DNA of 5,345 bases from a bacterium (GTDB taxonomy: Bacteria; Arandabacterota; Arandabacteria; Arandabacterales; Arandabacteraceae). Made by a program: the position numbers and the translations under genes. The notes beneath the pieces are model-generated. The model did not search any database and was not told where the DNA came from. It saw only the letters and a list, made by a program, of their open reading frames with translations. The stretch's first letter is position 1. The number at the start of each line of letters is the position of its first letter. Shown here piece by piece: positions 1-5,345 of the stretch. The DNA lies in NCBI GenBank assembly GCA_025774405.1, contig JALGWB010000158.1:1-5345 (forward strand), read 5' to 3'.

Positions 1-869
1 CGCCGAAGAAGCTCAACAACAAGATCGCCACTCGAAGCCACTGAACGAGCCAGCTTAAGGGCTCTGGTAAAAATAGCTAGTGCCTTACGATGATTGGATC
101 TCAGAACCTCCAGATCACCCTCGATCTCATACGCCAATATCTTCTCCCGCTGATAACCCTCAGCATCTATTGCACGTCTAGCCTTCTCAAGATAGATCCC
201 ACCCTGTTCAACATCACCTTCAATCACCGCCATATTTGCCAGTTCCAGCGAACACCTTGCGATTCCAATGGGCACTCCAAGCAAGCGTGCCCTTCTAAGG
301 GCTCTCAGCGCAACATCGGCTCCCTCTGAAATCTTACCCATCTTTCTCAGCAAGACTGCGAGATTGAGCGAAGCACGGAGCCGTCGGATATTGTCGCTGC
401 AGCTCCCGTATGCACGGATGGCCTCCCGCAAGTGCCGCTCAGCTTCATCCCAGCTCCCTAAGTTCTTCAAGGCAAGCGCGAGATTGATCTGAGCGTCACC
501 TTCGAAAGCCCTATCGTCCATCTCCCACGTGGCAAAATAGACACATGCTTCAGCATGGGATCGCGCATCCACATAATCTCCAGTTCGCAGCAATACCGCC
601 GAAAGGAGAAGATGACAATGTGCTATTCTCGAACGCAAGCCGAGCTGCCTTGCCCTCTCCAATGCACGCGTGGCCACATCAGCCGCATCGTCATAGCGAT
701 CCTCACCAGCCAGGATCTTGGCCTTGAGGATCTCAAGGACAACCTGCTCTTCCTGCTCACCACCGCAACGCAAGCGGTCAGCAATCGTGCGATAGTGAAG
801 CTTCGCACTCTCAAGCTTGCCCGAGGCAATAAGCTCCTCAAGATGTTTCAGTTCTGTTCGTGCGTCCAC
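1..869 (-). CDS. TPR-repeat protein, N-terminal 289 residues (3' end outside window)
   Basis: The reading frame is open from GTG at 869 to the window's left edge. An in-frame TAA lies eight codons upstream of that GTG, no other usual start codon lies between them, and GGAG sits 6 nt before it, so this start is firm. The protein is soluble and almost wholly helical, with about six helix-turn-helix units of roughly 40 residues: near 45-78, 85-118, 126-159, 166-199, 206-239 and 246-279. TPR signature residues are visible, for example LALALKNLGSWDEAERHLREA (130-150, shown in part), LRKMGKISEGADVALRAL (174-191) and HRKALAIFTRALKLAR (260-275). No signal peptide, membrane segment or N-terminal HTH is seen. 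Similar long TPR blocks commonly precede PAS/GAF and sigma-54 AAA+ activator modules in several bacterial phyla. The missing C-terminus would decide this, so a regulatory role is inference. It is the second gene of a coupled pair with the small exported protein at 872-1189. Confidence 0.85.
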   Translation of the reverse strand, partial: MDARTELKHLEELIASGKLESAKLHYRTIADRLRCGGEQEEQVVLEILKAKILAGEDRYDDAADVATRALERARQLGLRSRIAHCHLLLSAVLLRTGDYVDARSHAEACVYFATWEMDDRAFEGDAQINLALALKNLGSWDEAERHLREAIRAYGSCSDNIRRLRASLNLAVLLRKMGKISEGADVALRALRRARLLGVPIGIARCSLELANMAVIEGDVEQGGIYLEKARRAIDAEGYQREKILAYEIEGDLEVLRSNHRKALAIFTRALKLARSVASSGDLVVELLR

Positions 870-871
870 GG

Positions 872-1189
872 CTATCTCCGCAGGCTCACCTTAAAGCCCA
901 GAATCTCAAACCCGATCTGATTCGAAGCAGAGGATCGATATCGCAGTTCTGAACCCACCAGAGCATCGCGTGATTGCGATGGATCCGCTGAATTTCGGCA
1001 GAGAGCCCCTCCGTAGCCAATCTCACAATTGTAAACAAAATGCTTGTTCTGAGCAGGCCAATCAGGGTCTCCCCATTGCCATGGTCTGGGCCCCGGGTCA
1101 CCCCTACCTGGTAAATCTTGCGCCAGGCAGGAGCCAAAGAAACTAAGGAGAATTGCCACTGTGATGCACACCACCATGCGCCGCATCAT
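872..1189 (-). CDS. Small exported protein of unknown function, 105 aa
   Basis: ATG at 1189 is preceded by AAGGGAG (1203-1197) with a 7-nt spacer. GTG at 1195 and ATG at 1186 are poorer starts. The N-terminus is a clear signal peptide: basic MMRRM, a hydrophobic core VVCITVAILLSFFG, and a likely signal peptidase I site after C-L-A (residue 23). Cys21 is not in a good lipobox, so a lipoprotein is less likely. The mature part is about 82 residues. It starts with a Gly/Pro/Trp-rich stretch holding two GDP motifs ten residues apart (30-32 and 40-42), then a possible disulfide pair (Cys55, Cys64), then a region ending in IGFEILGFKVSLRR. The stop TAG is 2 nt from the start of the TPR gene, whose ribosome binding site lies within this gene's end, so translational coupling is likely. 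I do not recognise a family. It could be a secreted signal, a small envelope protein or an activator partner. Confidence 0.7.
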   Translation of the reverse strand: MMRRMVVCITVAILLSFFGSCLAQDLPGRGDPGPRPWQWGDPDWPAQNKHFVYNCEIGYGGALCRNSADPSQSRDALVGSELRYRSSASNQIGFEILGFKVSLRR

Positions 1190-1250
1190 GCCCACACTCC
1201 CTTCGAGTCAAACATGCCAGTTTAGCAGCGCCTACGACTTCGCCCAAATG

Positions 1251-1279
1251 ACTATCCCCAACCCTCGGGCAACCGTCAA
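1251..1279 (-). promoter_or_regulatory. Putative sigma-70-type promoter for the exported-protein/TPR pair
   Basis: On the minus strand TTGACG (1279-1274) is followed by a 17-nt spacer and GATAGT (1256-1251), matching the -35 at five and the -10 at four of six positions. Transcription would start near 1244, giving a leader of about 55 nt before ATG 1189. The position is right for the gene pair, but such matches occur by chance. Confidence 0.35.
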
Positions 1280-1551
1280 GGGGTTGGAACCAAGAAAATG
1301 AATTGTCTCAACAATGCGCTCAACACAAAGCAAGTCGATTGTTTTTGGACAGCCATCGGCGATGTAATAATCCTTCTGGGCACCTTCGTTTCCTGGTACT
1401 ACGTTTACTAAAGTGGAACTCGCAATATGAAAAGTCGCTGGCGTGGTACAATGATGGTACAATGCAAGATAAGCCCAGATGTTAGCAGCCTGTATAAGAA
1501 GTGGATGTTCGCGATCCGTTGGCGATTATTCGATCATTGAGGATAGTGTCA
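1280..1551. other. Intergenic region between divergent genes
   Basis: This stretch of about 270 bp lies between the divergent transcription units and holds no convincing gene. On the plus strand a 37-codon frame runs from ATG 1298 to TAA 1411 with a hydrophobic C-terminal half (IGDVIILLGTFVSWYYVY). The only purine-rich ribosome-binding-site candidate, AAGGGG at 1278-1283, is 14 nt away, too far to support it. A tandem repeat with promoter character lies at 1444-1464. The rest shows no hairpin or conserved element that I can identify. Confidence 0.4.
1444..1464 (+). promoter_or_regulatory. Tandem 11-nt repeat resembling two extended -10 boxes
   Basis: TGGTACAATG occurs twice, at 1444-1453 and 1455-1464, with an 11-nt period. 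Each copy contains TG-N-TACAAT, an extended -10 element with five of six matches to TATAAT. No good -35 hexamer lies 16-18 nt upstream of either copy, as is allowed for extended -10 promoters. The predicted starts near 1459 and 1470 would give an 80-95 nt leader for the gene at 1552. The repeat could instead be a direct-repeat operator. Confidence 0.4.
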
Positions 1552-1839
1552 GTGAGGTTCCTGGTCACTTTTGCAATTTGTGTTGCAATCCTCGTCGGAG
1601 CCTCGGTAGACCATGCTGAGAAGATTGATGTAATCCAGCTAGAAAACGAGATCCAGCACATTGTAGCAACCACACAACTCTGGCCTGGCTTCGATCCTCT
1701 CGCTGTGCCGCCAGCTGTCAGAACTGATGGTGATATTGTGGTGCTTGATCATCCATCAACGAAAGCCCGATTCCAGAAGGCTTCAGTTGACACAATGGGA
1801 TTACGAATCACCATTCGCCTCAGCTCCCCGAATGAGTGA
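1552..1839 (+). CDS. Short exported protein with WPGFDP motif, possible truncated gene
   Basis: GTG at 1552 has TGAGGA (1538-1543) 8 nt upstream and begins directly with a signal peptide: MRFLVTFAICVAILVGASVDHA, with cleavage probably after residue 22. Alternative GTGs at 1501 and 1546 lie further from the hydrophobic core or too close to the ribosome binding site. The mature part of about 73 residues carries ENEIQHIV followed by LWPGFDPLAVP and, after about 14 residues, a DHP. From memory, this WPGFDP...HP pattern opens the mature region of larger uncharacterised exported bacterial proteins, where it is followed by several hundred more residues. Here the frame ends at TGA 1837-1839, and none of the plus-strand frames to 1930 continues it. 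The gene may therefore be a C-terminally truncated remnant or a genuinely short relative. No function is assigned. Confidence 0.55.
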   Translation: MRFLVTFAICVAILVGASVDHAEKIDVIQLENEIQHIVATTQLWPGFDPLAVPPAVRTDGDIVVLDHPSTKARFQKASVDTMGLRITIRLSSPNE

Positions 1840-1880
1840 TGTCCAGACCGGAATGCAGTCGACATGACCTAATCCCGAGA

Positions 1881-1896
1881 TGATCAGAGAAGATCA
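1881..1896. repeat. Short inverted repeat upstream of hdeD-like promoter
   Basis: TGATC (1881-1885) and GATCA (1892-1896) form an imperfectly supported 5-bp inverted repeat around a 6-nt centre. It ends 5 nt before the -35 hexamer at 1902, a position suitable for an operator. It is short enough to be chance and lacks a U-run, so it is not a terminator. Confidence 0.2.
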
Positions 1897-1901
1897 CCAA
1901 C

Positions 1902-1930
1902 TTGACAGACGCGCTGCCGTCACCTAATCT
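1902..1930 (+). promoter_or_regulatory. Putative promoter of the HdeD/DUF72 operon
   Basis: A perfect TTGACA -35 (1902-1907), a 17-nt spacer and TAATCT (1925-1930, three of six -10 matches) give a predicted start near 1937. That leaves a leader of about 35 nt holding the GGAGG ribosome binding site. This also argues against translation from the TTG at 1937, which would lie at the transcript's first bases. Confidence 0.45.
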
Positions 1931-1972
1931 CAGCACTTGAAGGCTCTCGCCCAACCAATTGGAGGTGTTACG

Positions 1973-2530
1973 ATGTCACCTATTCTCTCGTCACTCTATG
2001 GCAGGACGTGGTGGTCACTCTTCTTGAGGGGTGTTATTGCCAGTGTGATTGGCATCGCTGCGATCGCATCACCTACCAGCTTGCTGGAGTTCATAATTGT
2101 CCTCCTCGGCATTCTCATATTCGTTATCGGCATGGCAGGCACAATTGGGGGAATTGTCCTGTGGCGCTCGTCAGGGAGGTTCTCCCCCATGATTGTCCCT
2201 GGCGCAGTCGGCATAATAATTGGACTTCTCACAATTCTATCACCCCAGACCACGGCAAGGCTTATTGTCTATCTTATCGCACTCTGGGCTATCGTATATG
2301 GCTTCAGCGAAGTATCCGGGGCAATGAAGCTCAGAAGGGAGCTTAGTGGAGAGTGGGTCCAGCTCTTCGTTGGCATCATCGCAATCCTCTTTGGAATTGT
2401 ATTGATTATTAGACCTATTACAGCTGGAGCCCTTGCTGTTGCAGTCGCCGGCTTCTTTCTGCTCACTCTCGGTGTCTTCTGGTTAGTGATGGCAATAAGG
2501 ACAAAACGCTGGCAGGGCTGGTCTCAATGA
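1973..2530 (+). CDS. HdeD-family (DUF308) six-helix membrane protein
   Basis: The 185-residue product is an integral inner-membrane protein of the HdeD/DUF308 family, named for Escherichia coli HdeD of the acid-resistance island. The biochemical role of most members is unknown. ATG at 1973 is chosen because GGAGG (1961-1965) lies 7 nt upstream. An in-frame TTG at 1937 lacks such a site. The family hallmark WWSLFLRGV is at 13-21. Six hydrophobic helices are visible, roughly 15-33, 38-64, 73-90, 95-118, 128-147 and 150-175. The chain is a threefold repeat of helical hairpins: GIAAIASP (27-34), GLLTILSP (84-91) and GIVLIIRP (141-148) are spaced exactly 57 residues apart. Short basic loops (LRREL, RTKRW) suggest cytoplasmic sides. 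The stop overlaps the first possible start of the DUF72 gene as ATGA, indicating an operon. Confidence 0.9.
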   Translation: MSPILSSLYGRTWWSLFLRGVIASVIGIAAIASPTSLLEFIIVLLGILIFVIGMAGTIGGIVLWRSSGRFSPMIVPGAVGIIIGLLTILSPQTTARLIVYLIALWAIVYGFSEVSGAMKLRRELSGEWVQLFVGIIAILFGIVLIIRPITAGALAVAVAGFFLLTLGVFWLVMAIRTKRWQGWSQ

Positions 2531-2574
2531 CACCAAGAAGGAGATCGTCTCAGGATCGTCTTAGGAATAGAGCT

Positions 2575-3306
2575 ATGCAGCAGATAACCAAGGTCGGCTG
2601 TTGTGGCTTCCCGCTTGCACGATCAAAATACTATTCACACTTCTCAGTAGTTGAGGTTCAACAGACTTTCTACCAGCCTCCCAAAACATCAGCTGTCAAA
2701 CGCTGGCGTGACGAAGCTGTGTCGGACTTTGAGTTTACACTCAAGGCATGGCAATTGATAACCCACGAGCCGTCGAGTCCAACATACAGACGCCTCAAAA
2801 TCAAACTAACCGAGCAACAAAAGCATGAGGTTGGGAGCTTCAAATGGTCTGAGACAACTCGTCTTGCCTGGGAGAAAACGCTCGAAGTAGCTACCATCCT
2901 GGCAGCTGACAAGATCATCTTCCAGTGCCCGGCAAGTTTCAAACCAACAGTCGAGAATAAGAATGACCTCCGCAGGTTCTTCTCAAAAATCCAGCGTAGG
3001 AACCTGAGGCTCATCTGGGAGCCTCGAGGTCAATGGCTGGATGAAGAAGTGGCTGAGCTCTGTAAGGAACTGGACCTGGTCCATTGTGTTGATCCATTCA
3101 AGAAGCGATCAGTAACCTCCGGGCTCTTCTATTTCAGATTGCACGGTATAGGTGGCTATAGGCACACATACGCTGATGCTGAGCTAAACCGTCTCAGTGA
3201 ATGGGTAAACCGGCCAGGCCTCACCTATGTCATGTTTAACAATGTCAACATGCTCGATGATGCACTCCGCTTCAAGGAGCTCCTCGGCCAGCAGGTTTCC
3301 TGGTGA
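2575..3306 (+). CDS. DUF72 (YecE-like) family protein
   Basis: The 243-residue product belongs to DUF72, the YecE-like family predicted to fold as a TIM barrel and of unproven function. Conserved features in order: VGCCGFP (7-13) on the first strand, VVEVQQTFYQPP (25-36), FEFTLKAWQLITH (52-64), SSPTYRR (67-73), IWEPRG (147-152), FYFRLHG (185-191) with GGYRHTY after it, and the FNN near the C-terminus. This is the shorter, Cys-Cys subtype rather than the 'GTSGW' type. ATG 2575 is preferred: AGGA (2563-2566) is 8 nt upstream, and family members start just before the first strand. ATG 2527, overlapping the HdeD stop as ATGA, would add 16 non-conserved basic residues and cannot be excluded. It is co-transcribed with the HdeD gene. 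Its last 35 bp overlap the 3' end of the convergent glycosyltransferase gene. Confidence 0.9.
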   Translation: MQQITKVGCCGFPLARSKYYSHFSVVEVQQTFYQPPKTSAVKRWRDEAVSDFEFTLKAWQLITHEPSSPTYRRLKIKLTEQQKHEVGSFKWSETTRLAWEKTLEVATILAADKIIFQCPASFKPTVENKNDLRRFFSKIQRRNLRLIWEPRGQWLDEEVAELCKELDLVHCVDPFKKRSVTSGLFYFRLHGIGGYRHTYADAELNRLSEWVNRPGLTYVMFNNVNMLDDALRFKELLGQQVSW

Positions 3307-4516
3307 TGAACCGCACGCCTTCCTCCAATAGCCTTGCCGCTGACATTGCAAGTAAAGGAACTATCGGCAGGAAGTAGCGAGCCTTCATAACAGTGGCAGG
3401 GTGCAACAAGATGAAATACAGAATAGCGATGAGCAGCGTGGCCCTTACCGATGGTGTCGCCTGAACTGTACAAATCCCCAAAAGCCCCCCGAACATGACA
3501 AGTATGAATGTAGCAGGAATCAGGATTGTCAGGATCGCATTCACAGTTGTATTCTGCCGACAATTCATACCAGAATAGATGACAGCCAGCCCCGTCGCGA
3601 ATCCCTGGGACCTCGGATTAAAGACCCTTGGTAGATTCTTGATAAAGCGCCTTAGATGATGGGCTGGGTGCTTCCTGACATGTGAAATCCATTGCCTCAA
3701 TGCCTCGGCCTGACGCTCAGCCTGATTACCCCATGAGTCCCATCGGTGGCGAGCTTCGTCAACAGTAGTCCCCGCTGCCGTGAAGTAAAGGTTGAATGCA
3801 GCTTCGTTGCCGAGTGGCATGAACGTTTGGTGCACGACCATGTTGCGAACCATCCATGGAGAGATGGCCACTAACAGTCCTGCGACAAGCACAGCTGCAG
3901 AGCGCAGCCCTTTGCCCGAGAAATGTTTTCCATCCTCACCCACGGAGGCAAACCACAAAGCAAAGATCACCGCAAGGTAAAATGAAGTGACCCGGACTAG
4001 AGATGCAGTTCCACAAAGAAAGCCTGCAATGAAACCATCACCATCAGTTCTGCTTCTGTACGCACGCTCGACAGCCCAGATTGAAAGCAAGAAAAGCGGC
4101 ATATATAGTGCTTCGTTTAAGAGACGGGTATAGCTCCAGATGAGAAGTGGATATATGGCAACAAGGATACTTGCCAACAAACCCGTCGTCTTTGAAAAAT
4201 ACTTTTTCCCGAGCCATCCGACTTCAGCCACAAGTAACCCGCGCAACAGACTTTGAATGATAAGTACAACCCCCAGGCCGACACCAAATACCCTGAAAAT
4301 AATCCCGACGAAGAGGGGATAAAGAGGCGGGCGGACAATGTAGCCATCATCATAATGGCCACCGGCAACGCTTTTTGCTACACCAAAGTAGTATTTCTCG
4401 TCAAAGCGAAGCGCCTGTTGCCTGGTGTAGTGGCTTGCAAGAAGTGAGATCAGCACCGCTACCACTGCGATGGAGACCACCCAGAGAGTCCCTGACCACT
4501 TGCCGCTCTGGTTCAT
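3272..4516 (-). CDS. ArnT/PMT-like (GT39-type) membrane glycosyltransferase
   Basis: The 414-residue product is a multi-pass GT-C fold transferase resembling the PMT_2/ArnT group, which move sugars from polyprenyl-phosphate donors to acceptors on the outer face of the inner membrane. An N-terminal helix (about 11-27) leads into a first periplasmic loop with the expected catalytic-type acidic pair D39-E40 (RFDEKYYFGVAKSV). This is followed by VRPPLYPLFVGIIFRVFG (61-78) and by YPLLIWSYTRLLNEALY (122-138), with the conserved Glu at 135. About nine to ten helices are visible, ending in ARYFLPIVPLLAMSAARLL. The large C-terminal periplasmic domain of full ArnT is absent. ATG 4516 is chosen: AGAGG lies 13 nt upstream, a long spacer. 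A TTG at 4555 would add 13 basic residues without a usable site. Donor and acceptor cannot be told. It lies 129 bp downstream of the unknown gene at 4646-5345 on the same strand. Confidence 0.85.
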   Translation of the reverse strand: MNQSGKWSGTLWVVSIAVVAVLISLLASHYTRQQALRFDEKYYFGVAKSVAGGHYDDGYIVRPPLYPLFVGIIFRVFGVGLGVVLIIQSLLRGLLVAEVGWLGKKYFSKTTGLLASILVAIYPLLIWSYTRLLNEALYMPLFLLSIWAVERAYRSRTDGDGFIAGFLCGTASLVRVTSFYLAVIFALWFASVGEDGKHFSGKGLRSAAVLVAGLLVAISPWMVRNMVVHQTFMPLGNEAAFNLYFTAAGTTVDEARHRWDSWGNQAERQAEALRQWISHVRKHPAHHLRRFIKNLPRVFNPRSQGFATGLAVIYSGMNCRQNTTVNAILTILIPATFILVMFGGLLGICTVQATPSVRATLLIAILYFILLHPATVMKARYFLPIVPLLAMSAARLLEEGVRFITRKPAGRGAP

Positions 4517-4645
4517 TGCGCTCTGACAACCTCTTCGCCGTTTTCCAAACCCCAATCCTCGAGAGAACCTCGGGTCAACTTCTCTGCTTAGAATTAGGGG
4601 CTTCTGGATCCTGGCTGTCTGAGGAGCATTCCGCTGCTGTCAACC
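4517..4645 (-). other. Spacer between unknown gene and glycosyltransferase
   Basis: This 129-bp gap contains TTGACC on the minus strand (near 4578-4573), but no acceptable -10 follows at 16-18 nt. I see no stem-loop with a U-tract, so there is neither a clear terminator nor a clear promoter, and readthrough from the upstream gene is possible. Confidence 0.35.
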
Positions 4646-5345
4646 TCACCTATCGCCTGGGGCTTCGCTCTCCCACTGAGACCATTCTATCTCTGGCAAT
4701 ACAGGTGGAAGCGAATCATTTTCGAAGAATGCCCGACCGACGGCGTATTCCATGCTCTTGGTTTCACCTGGTTTGAAGACCATGATGTCCGTTCTTCCGA
4801 CAAAGTAACGTTCCTCATAATCAAGGACATTAGTGGTATCCACGTGAATCGCAGCGCTGTCAAAGTGAAATGAAGGCACATAGGTAGCGGGGGTATCGAT
4901 CCAGGCAAACTCTACTGGCACGATATCACTCAATGGATTGAAACAGAGAAAGCCTGAAGGAAAGGACGGTGGACCACTCCCAAAGTTTTCTTTGAGGCTT
5001 TTGGATAGAAACGAGCTCCTGCCGCTCTTAAGGGTATCCCCACGTGCAGATGGATTCCCAACCCGAGCCATGCAAGCGCAATAGCCAAGGTCGCTTGCCT
5101 CGAATACACGCCTGTGGGTGATCATGCCATAGCCAGGTGCATAACCTATCTCATGCCTGCTTCGACGCTTGCCAAACCGGGTCTGGCGCTGGAAATACCA
5201 GAGGAAGCGCAGCATCCCCGCCTCACTGTTGCCATAGGTGAAATCATAGTGAACGAGGAAATAGGGTCTTTCGCAGAAGGCCTGGACTGTCCGCTTTACA
5301 TAAAGTGTATCTCGTCTCCTCACTGATTTAATAAAACGCCATGTC
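4646..5345 (-). CDS. Unrecognised protein, C-terminal 233 residues (N-terminus outside window)
   Basis: The minus-strand frame is open from the right edge to TGA at 4648-4646. A GTG at 5323 is possible, but it has no ribosome binding site and the frame continues in sense beyond it (TWRFIKS), so the true start is most likely upstream. No signal peptide or membrane helix is visible in this part. The N-terminal third is rich in aromatic and basic residues and looks like a compact conserved domain: HYDFTYGNSEAGMLRFLWYF near visible residues 32-51, then basic FGKRRSRHEIGYAPGYG and ITHRRVFEASDLGYCACMAR. The later part alternates polar and hydrophobic residues, as in beta-sheet, with several His/Asp/Glu residues (FHFDSAAIHVDTT, LDYEERYFVGRTD). 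I do not recognise a family. The position upstream of a glycosyltransferase on the same strand hints at, but does not prove, an envelope-related role. Confidence 0.6.
   Translation of the reverse strand, partial: TWRFIKSVRRRDTLYVKRTVQAFCERPYFLVHYDFTYGNSEAGMLRFLWYFQRQTRFGKRRSRHEIGYAPGYGMITHRRVFEASDLGYCACMARVGNPSARGDTLKSGRSSFLSKSLKENFGSGPPSFPSGFLCFNPLSDIVPVEFAWIDTPATYVPSFHFDSAAIHVDTTNVLDYEERYFVGRTDIMVFKPGETKSMEYAVGRAFFENDSLPPVLPEIEWSQWESEAPGDR

Noticed and set aside
90..920. Several plus-strand frames of 60-121 residues in the left 900 bp
   Set aside because: They lie antisense to the TPR gene, are rich in Ser/Arg/Pro as expected of shadows, and lack ribosome binding sites. The minus frame has clear TPR periodicity.
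872..950. Resemblance of the small protein's C-terminus (RYRSS...IGFEI) to the end of formylglycine-generating-enzyme domains
   Set aside because: Only a few residues match, the length is far too short, and the GFR signature is not intact. It is most likely coincidence.
1232..1462. Minus-strand 76-residue frame covering the intergenic region
   Set aside because: It starts at a TTG with no ribosome binding site, has no recognisable features, and runs across both the predicted minus-strand promoter and the tandem repeat.
2008..2346. Plus-strand 112-residue frame inside the HdeD gene
   Set aside because: It is a +2 shadow of the HdeD frame with high Arg/His/Cys content. The HdeD frame has helices, a GGAGG site and family motifs.
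4561..4600. CCTCGAGAG/CTCGG stretch considered as a hairpin terminator
   Set aside because: The similar segments are mostly direct, not inverted, repeats and no U-tract follows on either strand.
4375..4776. Plus-strand 133-residue frame spanning the gap between the two right-hand genes
   Set aside because: It is antisense to the start of the glycosyltransferase and the end of the unknown gene, with low-complexity Ser/Leu/Arg composition and no motif.

Overview
The window reads as about half-GC bacterial chromosome, probably from an uncultivated, Gram-negative-like lineage. That placement is weak. It rests on the mix of a long TPR protein of the kind that often precedes a sigma-54 activator module, several small exported proteins, a DUF72 protein of the 'VGCCGFP' subtype, and frequent use of AGA, AGG and ATA codons. 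No rRNA, tRNA, CRISPR, transposase or phage gene is visible.

Left part (1-1280, minus strand): a two-gene unit is read right to left. A 105-aa exported small protein (872-1189) is followed after only 2 nt by a TPR-repeat protein (1-869) whose 3' end lies outside the window. The ribosome binding site of the TPR gene lies inside the last codons of the small gene, so the two are probably translationally coupled. A plausible sigma-70-type promoter sits at 1251-1279.

Middle (1281-3306, plus strand): an intergenic stretch carries a tandem 11-nt repeat that looks like two extended -10 boxes. It precedes a 95-aa exported protein (1552-1839) that looks like the N-terminal stub of a larger 'WPGFDP' family. 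Next comes a two-gene operon with a good promoter (perfect -35 at 1902): an HdeD-family six-helix membrane protein (1973-2530) and a DUF72 protein (2575-3306, or from 2527 with an ATGA overlap).

Right part (3272-5345, minus strand): a multi-pass ArnT/PMT-like (GT39-type) glycosyltransferase (3272-4516) converges on the DUF72 gene and overlaps its 3' end by 35 bp. Upstream of it on the same strand is an unrecognised protein (4646-5345) whose N-terminus is outside the window.

The most interesting element is the coupled exported-small-protein/TPR pair. Its layout invites comparison with secreted-peptide/TPR-receptor signalling, but nothing here proves that role. The other genes look like ordinary envelope and housekeeping functions.
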